A stretch of DNA of 45,736 nucleotides from an uncultured SAR86 cluster bacterium. GTDB lineage: Bacteria > Pseudomonadota > Gammaproteobacteria > Magnimaribacterales > Magnimaribacteraceae. Positions 9,006 to 17,479 of this stretch are shown here, in pieces; within the stretch, counting starts at the first letter, position 1, and each line of letters starts with the position of its first letter. Both the position numbers and the translations under genes were made by a program. The notes under the pieces are model-generated. The model made no database searches and was not told the origin of the DNA. It was given only the letters and a program-made list of their open reading frames with translations. The stretch spans positions 1-45,736 of the forward strand of contig CACOVO010000011.1 in assembly GCA_902630715.1 (NCBI GenBank), read 5' to 3'.

Positions 9006-9851
9006 ATGGATGACAAGAATATAAAGCAAAAGCAGTTCTGGTCAGGCGCGGGTGGTGATGTGTGGGTTGATAAGCAAAGAGAAATGGACATTATGCTTAA
9101 TCCTCTGGGACAAAAGGCAATTGAGCAGTTGATTTTGGAAGAACATACAAAGATTTTAGACATAGGTTGTGGTTGTGGTGCAACAACAATTGAGATTGCG
9201 AAAATGATTCCTAAAGGCCACGTAACTGGTTTAGATATTTCAATACCCATGTTGGACAGAGCGGAGAAGTTCGCGTCAGAAATGTCTCTTTCAAATATAG
9301 ATTTCCAGGTTAAAGATGTTCAAACAGAAGAAATCAACTCTAATCACTATGACATTGCATTTTCTAGATTTGGAGTTATGTTTTTTGAAGACCCTTACGA
9401 GGCTTTTAAAAATATCAATCAAGCTATCAAGGAAAATGGTCAGTTAGTTTTTGTTTGCTGGCAGCATCCTTCATTAAATCCTTGGCAAAGTCTTTCTTTG
9501 CAGGTTATAAAAGAATATCTTGATTTGCCATCTCCTCCTCCAAAAAGTCCAGGTCCCTTTGCTTTTGAAGATAAGGACTATATTGAGGATATTCTGAAAG
9601 GTACCGATTTCAAAGATGTATCTATAGCAGACAATCAAGAAGAAATAGTCATGTTTTCTGGCAAATCGATTCGTGAGGCTTGCGAAGATTATTTAACTAT
9701 CAATCCAGTTGTTACGGAAATGCTTAAAAACTCAGGAAATGAGTTGAAGGAAGAAATATTAGAAGCTTTGATAGCTAAATTCTCGAGCTTCCACAATAAT
9801 GATGGACTTTTATTTCCAAGCGCAACTTGGATTGTTAGTGCTACGAAATAA
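9006..9851 (+). CDS. Class I SAM-dependent methyltransferase
   Basis: A 281-residue methyltransferase of the Methyltransf_11/25 kind. Motif I is ILDIGCGCGATT (residues 50-61), followed by an acidic strand end GLDIS and the motif IV-like segment YDIAFSRFGVMFF. The N-terminus QFWSGAGGDVWVDKQREMD is characteristic of a group of small-molecule methyltransferases annotated only as class I SAM-dependent. A strong Shine-Dalgarno (AGGAG) precedes ATG. The gene diverges from the cystathionine beta-synthase gene. Placement beside homocysteine metabolism is suggestive, since methyltransferases feed the homocysteine pool, but that link is inference. Substrate unknown. Confidence 0.85.
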   Translation: MDDKNIKQKQFWSGAGGDVWVDKQREMDIMLNPLGQKAIEQLILEEHTKILDIGCGCGATTIEIAKMIPKGHVTGLDISIPMLDRAEKFASEMSLSNIDFQVKDVQTEEINSNHYDIAFSRFGVMFFEDPYEAFKNINQAIKENGQLVFVCWQHPSLNPWQSLSLQVIKEYLDLPSPPPKSPGPFAFEDKDYIEDILKGTDFKDVSIADNQEEIVMFSGKSIREACEDYLTINPVVTEMLKNSGNELKEEILEALIAKFSSFHNNDGLLFPSATWIVSATK

Positions 9852-9955
9852 TTGAGCTTTATAAGGTCGCAAAGAATTAGTGACGCACTTTGGATTTACA
9901 TAATATGGGTAATGCCTAGAGGATTGATTGGCATATAAATTGCATATATCAATGC

Positions 9956-10075
9956 ATGAATCCAAAAAGAAAACTCAAAATCAAAACTATAAGAAAAATT
10001 GGGCGTGAAATCAGTTACTTTCTTCCGCTCATGATGGGTATGTATTTCCTGGCTAACTTTGTAAGTTCAACTTAA
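9956..10075 (+). CDS. Possible 39-residue basic/hydrophobic small protein
   Basis: A short frame in an otherwise gene-free ~300 bp gap. It encodes a strongly basic N-terminus (MNPKRKLKIKTIRK) followed by one hydrophobic segment of about 18 residues (YFLPLMMGMYFLANFV). That layout fits a single-pass inner-membrane small protein with a cytoplasmic N-terminus. There is no convincing Shine-Dalgarno, but a TATA-rich stretch lies upstream and a strong hairpin terminator begins 23 nt after the stop. Those two signs suggest a short independent transcript. It could equally be a chance ORF. No family recognised. Confidence 0.35.
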   Translation: MNPKRKLKIKTIRKIGREISYFLPLMMGMYFLANFVSST

Positions 10076-10098
10076 AAATTAGAGCAAGGTTTATAGGA

Positions 10099-10140
10099 TA
10101 TTAAAAAGGAAATGGCTTAGAAGTCATTTCCTTTTTAATA
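10099..10140. terminator. Bidirectional hairpin terminator
   Basis: A perfect 16-bp inverted repeat (arms 10099-10114 and 10125-10140) around a 10-nt loop that itself can pair further. The arms begin with an A-tract and end with a T-tract, so the hairpin works in both directions. It separates the small plus-strand ORF from the 3' end of the minus-strand VOC/MsrAB/MAPEG operon. Confidence 0.85.
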
Positions 10141-10153
10141 GTTAGATGAAAAT

Positions 10154-10534
10154 CTAACCGAACTTGCAAAAAGTCAGTTTATTTCCGTCCAGATCTCTGA
10201 CATAGCATCCGTAAAAAGTAGGTACTCTTTGTCCAGGCTCTCCATCATCCGTAGCACCTAGCTCAAGCGCTTTTTTATACAAAGCGTCTACGTCCTCGGT
10301 TGTCTCTAAAGTTATTCCCACCATGCTACCATTGCCAACTGTGGCCTCTTCACCATCGTAAGGAACAAAGACAGCAAAATTTGTATCGTCGCCAGGTATT
10401 GTCCAAAAGAAACTCCTTTCATTAGGGCCAAAACTTGTAACTCCCAAATCAGAAAAAAGCTCATCATAAAATTTCTTAGCTCTTTCCAAATCGTTTGTCC
10501 CAACGGTAACGTACTTAGCTATTTTTCCTTTCAT
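10154..10534 (-). CDS. VOC (glyoxalase/bleomycin-resistance fold) protein
   Basis: A 126-residue single-domain vicinal-oxygen-chelate protein. The fold is marked by the opening strand and helix YVTVGTNDLERAKKFYDELF and by the second module MVGITLETTEDVDALYKKALELGA ending YVRDLDGNKLTFCKF. Such proteins are metal-dependent lyases, dioxygenases or binding proteins. Its ATG overlaps the msrAB stop (ATGA) with GGAG just upstream, so it is translationally coupled to the methionine sulfoxide reductase. That suggests a role in detoxifying electrophiles or oxidation products, but the substrate is unknown. Confidence 0.85.
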   Translation of the reverse strand: MKGKIAKYVTVGTNDLERAKKFYDELFSDLGVTSFGPNERSFFWTIPGDDTNFAVFVPYDGEEATVGNGSMVGITLETTEDVDALYKKALELGATDDGEPGQRVPTFYGCYVRDLDGNKLTFCKFG

Positions 10535-11811
10535 ACACTCTCCTTTTTTATAGTTTTGTTGAAATCTTCTCTAGTCTTAAACTCTAGAACAGTTGCGTTT
10601 ATGCAATAGCGAGGCAACCCATTAGGCCCATCAGGAAAAACATGACCTAAGTGTATGTCAGACGAGACAGATCTAATCTCTATTCTTCTCATGCCATAAC
10701 TATTGTCAGCACGTCTATAAACGGAGCCTTCGACTGGTCTTGTAAATGACAGCCATCCTGTTCCTGAGTTAAATCTGTATCTTGTATCAAAAAGCGGTGC
10801 GCCACTTAATTTATCAATAAATACCCCATCAGGTGTATCTTTAAAGATTTCGTACTCTTTGCAAAATCTAGCATCTGTACCATCATTAAAAGCCACGCGA
10901 TAGGCCTCAGAATTTCCAAGCTTGAAAGCACCTAATGCTTGATAAAATTCCTTAGAAGATAGATACCCTTGATGACCAAAGACCTCTACACCATCCTCAA
11001 GAAATAGAATTGTGGGAGTGGCCCACGTTGGTGTTTTTATTTCCAAGCCCTGTAGATTAGATGCTGTTCTATAGCTTAATGTTATGTTTCCCGCATATTG
11101 GTTAGAAACATCGGTTCGAAATTTTTCGCAGTAAGGGCAGAATCCATCAGGCTCTATAACCACGATTCTCTTTCCAACTTTGAGAGCGCTATTGTCAATC
11201 TGATTTTCAGAGCTTTCTCTAGCGAATCTAACTCCAGTTGAATGATCGGGACAGTAACCATTTGGATTTTTCTTAATATAATCTTGATGATAGTTTTCTG
11301 CTTTATAAAACTCTTTAAGAGGTTTAACAGAAGTGGTAATCGGGCCGTACCCTTCTTGGCTCATAAGATCCTGATACTCAGAAATAAGCTCAACGATTAA
11401 ATTTTTTTGAGAGTTGTTTGTATAGAGAACGATTGAACGATATTGAGTGCCAATGTCATTGCCCTGTCTATTTAATTGAGTTGGATCATGAGATTCAAAA
11501 TAGTGGATTATCAACTCCTCAAGTGTTATGAGATTTTTGTTATATGTAACCTCAACAACTTCGGCATGATTTCTGGGATTGAATTTGTTAGAAAATTTGG
11601 TGATTTCTCTGTAAGTTGGTTTTACGCCCTCTCCGTCAGCATATCCTGAAACAGCATCTATCACTCCGTCTAGCGCTTCATAGCCCTTTTCCGCACCCCA
11701 AAAACAACCGGACCCAAGTACAATTTTTTCTATATGGCTTGTCGATGTCCTTTGCTCTGAAAAAAATGAAAAAGATAAAACAAGAAGAATCGGGGCAATT
11801 AAAATTTTCAT
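10531..11811 (-). CDS. Exported MsrA-thioredoxin-MsrB methionine sulfoxide reductase fusion
   Basis: A 426-residue three-domain repair enzyme with an N-terminal signal peptide (residues 1-19). Residues ~28-190 are MsrA, which reduces S-sulfoxides: catalytic C36 in GSGCFWGAE and C187 in NGYCPDH. Residues ~212-297 form a thioredoxin-like domain with FCPYC (C225, C228) and the cis-proline segment TWATPTILF. Residues ~312-412 are MsrB, which reduces R-sulfoxides: GTGW at 350-353, LGHVF and catalytic C403 in RYCINA. The zinc cysteines of many MsrB proteins are absent, which is a known variant. ATG at 11811 has AGGG upstream; an in-frame TTG at 11829 would spoil the signal peptide. The order differs from Neisseria PilB, where the thioredoxin domain comes first. 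Confidence 0.92.
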   Translation of the reverse strand: MKILIAPILLVLSFSFFSEQRTSTSHIEKIVLGSGCFWGAEKGYEALDGVIDAVSGYADGEGVKPTYREITKFSNKFNPRNHAEVVEVTYNKNLITLEELIIHYFESHDPTQLNRQGNDIGTQYRSIVLYTNNSQKNLIVELISEYQDLMSQEGYGPITTSVKPLKEFYKAENYHQDYIKKNPNGYCPDHSTGVRFARESSENQIDNSALKVGKRIVVIEPDGFCPYCEKFRTDVSNQYAGNITLSYRTASNLQGLEIKTPTWATPTILFLEDGVEVFGHQGYLSSKEFYQALGAFKLGNSEAYRVAFNDGTDARFCKEYEIFKDTPDGVFIDKLSGAPLFDTRYRFNSGTGWLSFTRPVEGSVYRRADNSYGMRRIEIRSVSSDIHLGHVFPDGPNGLPRYCINATVLEFKTREDFNKTIKKESV

Positions 11812-11816
11812 GATCC

Positions 11817-12227
11817 CTAAAAACCCCAATTATTAGAAGCTAACCAATTGATCGATATTACCAAGGACCATATTGACTGAATTGCCAATACAATCACAGA
11901 AACAAGAGTCCCTATGGCCCTAAAAACGCTTTTTGCTTCTGGCCTTGTTATGCCATAAGCATGCGATATTCTTGCAAGTAAAAATAGATCACCCAAAACG
12001 AAAGTAGTGATACTAGATACACCGCCAACGGTTTCTAGCAAGAAGGAAAGGATTATGAAAAACACAGCATTCTCAATGAGATTTCCATGTGCACGGGTAA
12101 TTTGTAACATGCCAAAATCGTCTCCAAGACCTAAATTAGTTTCAGTTTTGAATCTTCTCCTGCCAGTTAGAAAGGCCAGAATCAATGCAAGTATTGTGAG
12201 TGACCCGGCGTAAAAAAGAGTGATCAT
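11817..12227 (-). CDS. MAPEG family membrane protein
   Basis: A 136-residue four-helix integral membrane protein of the MAPEG family (membrane-associated eicosanoid/glutathione metabolism). The key segment ITRAHGNLIENAVFF matches the family pattern R-x-H-x-N-x-x-E-N. A later ARISHAYG resembles the second conserved arginine region. Bacterial members are thought to use glutathione to reduce or conjugate lipophilic compounds. It lies first in an apparent operon, 5 nt before the Msr fusion and followed by the VOC protein. The three together look like an oxidative/electrophile-stress unit; that is inference. Confidence 0.88.
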   Translation of the reverse strand: MITLFYAGSLTILALILAFLTGRRRFKTETNLGLGDDFGMLQITRAHGNLIENAVFFIILSFLLETVGGVSSITTFVLGDLFLLARISHAYGITRPEAKSVFRAIGTLVSVIVLAIQSIWSLVISINWLASNNWGF

Positions 12228-12334
12228 ATTATTTCCTTAAAATATCTGATGCGTATTGTATTAAAGTTGATTCAATTGGGGTAGAAATGAAAACCATTAA
12301 TTATGATAAAAGAATCTGAAAATTGAATTTACCC

Positions 12335-13258
12335 TCAGGCCTCTATTGCGCTTGCCCCTCTTCCAAAGTGATCTGACAATTTCCCGTAAAAAAGTTCTTT
12401 CAAAAGCTGAATATCTTTTTGACCTTTAAAACTCTCTCTGTAAGCAAATGCTAATTCTCTGTGTGGACTTGGCTCATCAAGATGAGCTTTTTGAAGCGCA
12501 CCATTCTTAGTAACTAGTTGTTCTAATGATAGTTCTGGAACAAGTGTTGATCCCATTTTTCCTGCAACAAGTTCGACCAAGGTACTCAAGCTTGAAGCGC
12601 TCATATTTAACGTCGAAGAAATATTAACATTACACAAATCAGCAACTTGATCTTTTAGACAGTGTCCATCCTCAAGCAACATTAAGTCTTCTTTTTTTAA
12701 ATCATCTGATTTTACAGATTGTTTGGGTTGTAGATTTTCTATGTGAGAGATCCAATAAAAATCTTCTGCCCAAAACACTTGAGTTATGATTCTATCCAAG
12801 CTGTAAGGTAGCGCAATTATTCCCATATCAATTTCGCCATTTTCAATTTTTTGAATTAAGGAATGTGATTGAGCTTCAATGATCTTTAAATTTGTATTTG
12901 GATATTTATTTTTGAGACTTGGTAAAACAATTGGTAGAAGATATGGACCAATCGTAGGAATAATACCTAGAGAAATATTACTAGAAAGTGAATCAGAACT
13001 TGCGTCAGCAAGGTTTTCTAATTCCTTTACTTTTAAGATTATTTCTTTTGCCTCGAATAAAAACTCTCTGCCGAGGGAAGTTACAATTACTTTCTTATTA
13101 TTTCTCTCAAATATTTCAAAATTTATTTTATGCTCAAGATTTTTTATTGCACTGCTCAGAGAGGATATTGAAACATTGCATTCCTCAGACGCTCTCCTGA
13201 AGTTGAGATGTTTAGATACAGAAATAGCATATTTGATTTCTTTGATAGTGACTTTCAT
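12335..13258 (-). CDS. oxyR: LysR-type peroxide sensor OxyR
   Basis: A 307-residue LysR-type regulator of the hydrogen peroxide response. The N-terminal winged helix-turn-helix contains ISVSKHLNFRRASEECNVS. The effector domain has LLEDGHCLKDQVADLC, placing C200 and C209 exactly as E. coli C199 and C208, the peroxide-sensing disulfide pair. The frame stays open upstream to 13390, but that extension is hydrophobic and would cover the ahpC start. ATG at 13258 gives the usual OxyR length of about 305. It diverges from ahpC. A TATAAT box for this strand lies at 13298-13293. Very confident because of both the cysteines and the neighbour. Confidence 0.94.
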   Translation of the reverse strand: MKVTIKEIKYAISVSKHLNFRRASEECNVSISSLSSAIKNLEHKINFEIFERNNKKVIVTSLGREFLFEAKEIILKVKELENLADASSDSLSSNISLGIIPTIGPYLLPIVLPSLKNKYPNTNLKIIEAQSHSLIQKIENGEIDMGIIALPYSLDRIITQVFWAEDFYWISHIENLQPKQSVKSDDLKKEDLMLLEDGHCLKDQVADLCNVNISSTLNMSASSLSTLVELVAGKMGSTLVPELSLEQLVTKNGALQKAHLDEPSPHRELAFAYRESFKGQKDIQLLKELFYGKLSDHFGRGASAIEA

Positions 13259-13355
13259 TTTATGATCGTTTTTATCGAAACATTTATTAGATATTATACT
13301 ATTTATCCTCATACTAAAGTGTATTAAAATAAATAAATAATTTGGGGAAATTACT
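13259..13355. promoter_or_regulatory. Divergent oxyR-ahpC control region
   Basis: A 97-bp AT-rich spacer between divergent oxyR and ahpC. On the minus strand a TATAAT box (13298-13293) suits oxyR. GGGGA eight bases before the ahpC ATG is its ribosome-binding site. CTAT at 13299 and GTAT at 13321 are 22 bp apart, the helical period between matching quarter-sites in the OxyR consensus. The other two quarter-sites (around 13288 and 13310) match poorly. OxyR control of ahpC is expected from other gammaproteobacteria; the exact site is tentative. Confidence 0.5.
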
Positions 13356-13919
13356 ATGACACTTATAAATACAACAATTAAACCTTTCACTGCCGATGCT
13401 TTTCAAGACGGTGAATTTATAACAATAGATAGCGAAGATTTAAAAGGAAAATGGTCTGTTTTCTTCTTTTATCCAGCGGACTTTACTTTTGTTTGTCCAA
13501 CTGAATTAGGAGACGTTGCAGACTATTATGACGAATTTAAATCTATGGGCGTAGAAATCTACGCCGTTTCTACAGACAGTCATTTCTGTCACAAGGCTTG
13601 GCATGATTCTTCAGACACTATTAACAAGATTAAATATCCAATGATTAGTGACAATACTTTTCAAATCTCAACCAACTTTGAAGTGCTTAGAGAAAATGAA
13701 GGTAGATCTGACAGAGGAACATTCATAGTTGATCCTGATGGAGTCATACAAGCTATGGAAGTTACGGCTGAGGGCATAGGTAGAAATGCAAAAGACCTTC
13801 TTAGAAAAGTAAAAGCAGCACAGTATGTTAGAGAACATCCTGATGAAGTCTGTCCTGCCAAATGGGAAGAAGGCGAAGAAACTTTAGCTCCTTCTCTCGA
13901 TTTAGTAGGTAAAATTTAA
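13356..13919 (+). CDS. ahpC: Alkyl hydroperoxide reductase peroxiredoxin subunit
   Basis: A 187-residue typical 2-Cys peroxiredoxin that reduces H2O2 and organic peroxides in the cytoplasm. The peroxidatic cysteine is C47 in DFTFVCPTE and the resolving cysteine is C166 in EVCPAKW, one residue off the E. coli AhpC numbering. The GGxG-like segment and the C-terminal tail after VCPAKW are present, consistent with a peroxide-sensitive (floodgate) type. ATG has GGGGA upstream. It lies under the shared oxyR-ahpC promoter and is followed by a hairpin and then ahpF, its reductase. Very confident. Confidence 0.97.
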   Translation: MTLINTTIKPFTADAFQDGEFITIDSEDLKGKWSVFFFYPADFTFVCPTELGDVADYYDEFKSMGVEIYAVSTDSHFCHKAWHDSSDTINKIKYPMISDNTFQISTNFEVLRENEGRSDRGTFIVDPDGVIQAMEVTAEGIGRNAKDLLRKVKAAQYVREHPDEVCPAKWEEGEETLAPSLDLVGKI

Positions 13920-13930
13920 TTATCTGAATA

Positions 13931-13954
13931 TAAAGCGCCCTCTTGGGCGCTTTA
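13931..13954 (+). terminator. Hairpin between ahpC and ahpF
   Basis: A 10-bp perfect inverted repeat (13931-13940 with 13945-13954) with a TCTT loop and a GC-rich core. The run of T after it is short, so termination is probably partial. It ends only 9 nt before the ahpF ATG. It may let some transcripts stop after ahpC, or protect the ahpC 3' end. Confidence 0.6.
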
Positions 13955-13963
13955 ACCATATCA

Positions 13964-15529
13964 ATGTCATCGAACCTTTTATCAAAAGAAATCTTAGAAT
14001 CCCTCAGAGGCTATACAGAGAATCTGAAACATTCTGTGGATCTGGTGATTCAAAATGGAGAACATCCCAAGCGTCAAGAGCTTTGTGACTTTCTTCAAGG
14101 AATTTCTGAAGTCTCAGACAAACTTAACTTCAAAGAGGAAGATTTGGATTCTTCTAGAAGTGCCATCACCTTCGAAATAAGAACTAATGACGAACCAACC
14201 GGAATCTCATTTTCTGGTATTCCCTCTGGACATGAATTCAATTCCTTAATTCTTGCAATTTTGCAATCAGGTGGATCAGAAATAAAACTTGATGAGAATA
14301 TCAAAAGGTCTATCGAAAGTATCGATGAAGATTTGCAGTTCGAAGTTTTTGTAAGCTTGAGTTGCCATAACTGTCCTGAGATCGTTCAAACCCTTAACCA
14401 ATTCTCTCTGCTAAACCCAAAGATTAAAACCGAAATGATTGATGGAGGACTATTCCAAGACACGATCGAAGAAAGAGGAATACAGGGAGTACCTAGCGTC
14501 TACATGAATGGTGAAGTATTTGCTAATGGAAAAGTTGAAATAAGCGGAATGATAGAGAGGCTTGAGTCTAAAATCAAAAATCAGGAAGAAGTTGCTGAAA
14601 ATAGACTTCCTACTCAGGACGTGGTGGTTATTGGGGGCGGTCCCGCAGCCATAAGTGCAGCAATATATAGTGCTAGAAAAGGCCTGAAAGTAACTATTGT
14701 TGCAGAAAAAATGGGTGGCCAAGTAAAAGATACTATGGGTATTGAGAATTTAATTTCAGTATCGCAAACTACTGGGCCAAAGCTAACGGTCGATATGAAA
14801 AGTCATATGGATGACTATGATGTAACAATCAAAGAACATCTAAGGGTAAGTGAGATTGAAAAAGGATCAAAGAAAGTTATTACTCTATCTTCAGGCGAAA
14901 AGATTGAGACTAGAGCAATCATAATTGCAACGGGTGCGAACTGGAGGGAGCTAGGTGTTCCTGGCGAGAAAGAGAACATAGGAAATGGTGTGGCCTACTG
15001 TCCGCATTGTGATGGACCCTTCTTCAAAGGAAAAGACGTGGCAGTAGTTGGGGGCGGTAACTCAGGTATTGAAGCTGCAATTGATTTATCAAGCTTAGCA
15101 AGCAAAGTTACTGTTTTTGAATTCTTACCTGAGCTGAAGGCCGATAAGATTCTCATTGATCAAGCAGCTACGAAAGACAACATAGAAATTCATACGAACG
15201 TTGAAGTTCAGGAAATTATAGCGAGTGATGAGCAAGTTACTGCTATCGAATATAAAGATCGAGAATCTGAAGATAAAACCTCTTTAAACTTATCAGGTGT
15301 TTTTGTTCAAATTGGTTTAATCCCTAATAGCCAGTTTTTGAAAGGTATCGTCGAACTTAATGATTTTGGTGAAGTGATAGTCAATGATTACGGCGAAACG
15401 TCTGAAGAAGGAATCTTTGCTTGTGGGGACGTTACTACCGTCCCCTACAAACAGATAATAATTTCGATGGGTGAAGGTGCTAAAGCTTCACTAGCTGCTT
15501 CAGACTATCTTATGAAGTTAACCGCTTGA
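13964..15529 (+). CDS. ahpF: Alkyl hydroperoxide reductase flavoprotein subunit
   Basis: A 521-residue FAD/NADH enzyme that reduces AhpC. An N-terminal double-thioredoxin domain carries SCHNCPE (C134, C137). The thioredoxin-reductase-like part has the FAD motif [13 protein letters not shown] near 221, the redox pair CPHCDG (C346, C349) and a second nucleotide motif [10 protein letters not shown]. The end [19 protein letters not shown] is the usual AhpF C-terminus. ATG at 13964 is chosen; an in-frame TTG at 13943 falls in the loop of the upstream hairpin. It forms an operon with ahpC. Size and motif positions match E. coli AhpF (521 residues). Confidence 0.96.
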   Translation: MSSNLLSKEILESLRGYTENLKHSVDLVIQNGEHPKRQELCDFLQGISEVSDKLNFKEEDLDSSRSAITFEIRTNDEPTGISFSGIPSGHEFNSLILAILQSGGSEIKLDENIKRSIESIDEDLQFEVFVSLSCHNCPEIVQTLNQFSLLNPKIKTEMIDGGLFQDTIEERGIQGVPSVYMNGEVFANGKVEISGMIERLESKIKNQEEVAENRLPTQDVVVIGGGPAAISAAIYSARKGLKVTIVAEKMGGQVKDTMGIENLISVSQTTGPKLTVDMKSHMDDYDVTIKEHLRVSEIEKGSKKVITLSSGEKIETRAIIIATGANWRELGVPGEKENIGNGVAYCPHCDGPFFKGKDVAVVGGGNSGIEAAIDLSSLASKVTVFEFLPELKADKILIDQAATKDNIEIHTNVEVQEIIASDEQVTAIEYKDRESEDKTSLNLSGVFVQIGLIPNSQFLKGIVELNDFGEVIVNDYGETSEEGIFACGDVTTVPYKQIIISMGEGAKASLAASDYLMKLTA

Positions 15530-15557
15530 GGTTCACTCCAATCATTGAACTAAATTT

Positions 15558-16295
15558 TTACCTTATCGAACTACCCACATAAACAGTTGAATTACCGCAA
15601 CTAAAAACTCCGTCTCCTGCGTTATCATCACCCTTTCCCTCTATATTATTTTGGTAATTATCTATGTTTGCACCCCATTGCTCTAGAGACGGTGAAGCAT
15701 ATAGCATCACAAAATCATTATTTCTCAACACAGAAGGAACACCTTGTCTTGGGACAACTATCCGAGAAGAAATCTTATTTCCGTTTTTAACAACATTATT
15801 CATGCGAGATACCTGTGCTTGATGAACATCGGATAAAGTTTTTCCTTCTTCCATATCGCACAACCAGTAAGCAGCGACAAATTCGTCTTCGTTTAATTCC
15901 GCCTCAAGATTTGCACCACCGGCGGGTATTTGTCTTGCTATAAATTGAAACGGGCAAGATGCTGCTGGAAAGGTTGCTGCTAAACCTGAAGCCCTATAAG
16001 CAGACTGTCCTCTGAAAAGTTCTTGCCAAGTATCAGTTCTTCCAACCCACATAAAGTCTATCTCATCATTTGGAGATCTATAGAGCGGTGTAAGCAAACT
16101 TGCCTCATAATCTCCTAAATCTGTTGAATTCATCCATTTATTCCATTCTGAAATCCAATCATTTAAGTCATTTAATGTCTTTCCTTCATCGAGTTTGCAA
16201 CCAAAATACTCGGCACTTACTGAAGCCGGTAAATCAGATGAGTTGATGCCCATTGATACGAATAAAGAAACTAATACTAATGCTATATTTTTCAT
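15558..16295 (-). CDS. Secreted two-repeat protein of unknown function
   Basis: A 245-residue exported protein with a signal peptide (residues 1-19). It contains two diverged copies of one ~100-residue unit. Copy 1 begins YFGCKLDEGKTLNDLNDW and copy 2 begins YWLCDMEEGKTLSDVHQ. Each has the order C-x2-[DE]EG-K-T-L, then MN, then a P segment, a [DN]-[DE]-F hydrophobic strand, W and a final cysteine, suggesting one disulfide per copy. The 128-residue protein at 27337 is a single copy of the same unit (FWGCKFAEGYSMDDLNKW). The pattern of helix plus strands could be a ferredoxin-like alpha/beta barrel, but I do not recognise a named family. Function unknown. Confidence 0.72.
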   Translation of the reverse strand: MKNIALVLVSLFVSMGINSSDLPASVSAEYFGCKLDEGKTLNDLNDWISEWNKWMNSTDLGDYEASLLTPLYRSPNDEIDFMWVGRTDTWQELFRGQSAYRASGLAATFPAASCPFQFIARQIPAGGANLEAELNEDEFVAAYWLCDMEEGKTLSDVHQAQVSRMNNVVKNGNKISSRIVVPRQGVPSVLRNNDFVMLYASPSLEQWGANIDNYQNNIEGKGDDNAGDGVFSCGNSTVYVGSSIR

Positions 16296-16350
16296 AAACT
16301 CTCCTCTAAAGGTACGACTTTATCGCTCTAAGAATATTTGTAAAGTGAAT

Positions 16351-16428
16351 TGGTAGACACGAGTGGACTCGAACCACCGACCCCCACCATGTCAAGGTGG
16401 TGCTCTAACCAGACTGAGCTACGTGTCT
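16351..16428 (-). tRNA. tRNA-Val (anticodon GAC)
   Basis: A complete cloverleaf reads on the minus strand. The acceptor stem is AGACACG/CGTGTCT, and the D arm is GCTC...GAGC. The anticodon arm is CCACC-TTGACAT-GGTGG with anticodon GAC (valine), and the T arm is GGTGG-TTCGAGT-CCACT with one G-T pair. Discriminator A is followed by a genome-encoded CCA at 16353-16351. Confidence 0.93.
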
Positions 16429-16493
16429 ACTGCAGGTTGAAGGCATTATATAGAGATTTCTTTTATACTTATAATCATATGTGAGGAGATTTT

Positions 16494-17426
16494 ATGTTTA
16501 AGCCTATCTTGTTTATTTCTTTATTTTGTTCCATTAATTTCTTGTTAGCTGATAATTGCTCTCATTCAAAGTGGGGAGAGGGTGATGAAATTGGAAGCGC
16601 GAACTTGATTACACCTGATTCTGTACTAAAAGCAGCAAAACTAATACAGACAGGTAAAACTTACAGTTTGGGTCTAGTTATTGATGCTGAGACGCCAGCT
16701 TATCCTCCAAGATCTCTCTCCTTACAAGTTGTTCAGCCTACTCAGCAGTTTGGAGTATTAGGTCTTCCCAACTCAACATACAATGACGATATATTTCAAG
16801 GATGGTTTGGGATAGGTTCGCAGATTGATGGTTTGGGTCACATAGGCACGACTGAAGCAATGTTTTATAACTGTAATGATGGAAAGGAATTTGCTCAAAT
16901 AACGGGGTTAACTAAATTAGGTATTGAAAAAATACCTCCAATTGTTGCAAGAGGTGTCGTAATTGATGTAGCTGGATATTTGGGTGTAAATTATATTGAT
17001 GCAGGCGTTACTTTCAGTCTGGACCAACTAAAGAAAGCTATTCGATCACAAGGTCTGAAAATACAAAAAGGAGATGTAGTTTTACTTCATACAGGATGGA
17101 CTGATGCTAAATTTGAGTCGGACCCAAAAACTTGGGGTGCAGGTGCACCAGGAATTACACCCGAAATTGCTGAGTTTCTAGCTAGTAAAGATGTAGTCGC
17201 TGTTGGTGCCGATACTTGGTCTTTAGATGTAGTTCCCCCAATGATTGAGGATGAGCCTTATCCAGGGCACGGTATTTTACTTCAACAAAATGGTATTTAT
17301 ATTCTTGAAGCCATGAATACGGGACCATTAGTAAAAGATAAGGTAAATGAATTCTTGTTTGTTCTAGGTCAAGCAAAGGTTCGTGGTGCTGTACAAATGA
17401 TCATTAATCCAGTGGCTATTAGATAA
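16494..17426 (+). CDS. Secreted cyclase-family (kynurenine formamidase-like) hydrolase
   Basis: A 310-residue protein with a signal peptide (residues 1-19, cut near LLADNC). It belongs to the cyclase family (PF04199), which includes bacterial kynurenine formamidase and isatin hydrolase. The metal-site motif region reads GSQIDGLGHIG, matching the TQWDGLAH-type subgroup rather than the HGTHxD type. KGDVVLLHTGW, then VGADTWSLDV and GHGILLQQNGIYILEAMN, are other family landmarks. A strong Shine-Dalgarno (GAGGAG) precedes ATG. Being exported is less usual and suggests an amide or lactone substrate in the periplasm. Substrate unknown. Confidence 0.83.
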   Translation: MFKPILFISLFCSINFLLADNCSHSKWGEGDEIGSANLITPDSVLKAAKLIQTGKTYSLGLVIDAETPAYPPRSLSLQVVQPTQQFGVLGLPNSTYNDDIFQGWFGIGSQIDGLGHIGTTEAMFYNCNDGKEFAQITGLTKLGIEKIPPIVARGVVIDVAGYLGVNYIDAGVTFSLDQLKKAIRSQGLKIQKGDVVLLHTGWTDAKFESDPKTWGAGAPGITPEIAEFLASKDVVAVGADTWSLDVVPPMIEDEPYPGHGILLQQNGIYILEAMNTGPLVKDKVNEFLFVLGQAKVRGAVQMIINPVAIR

Positions 17427-17479
17427 AGAGATTATTTACAAAATCTATTTTAGTCGAACAAACAAATGTGATAATCCCT

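Noticed and set aside
13259-13390. Extended OxyR start at 13390
   Set aside because: The extra 44 residues are hydrophobic, unlike any OxyR, and would overlap the ahpC start; ATG at 13258 gives the family length.
15530-15557. GTTCA/TGAAC inverted repeat after ahpF
   Set aside because: A 5-bp stem with 10-nt loop is expected by chance.
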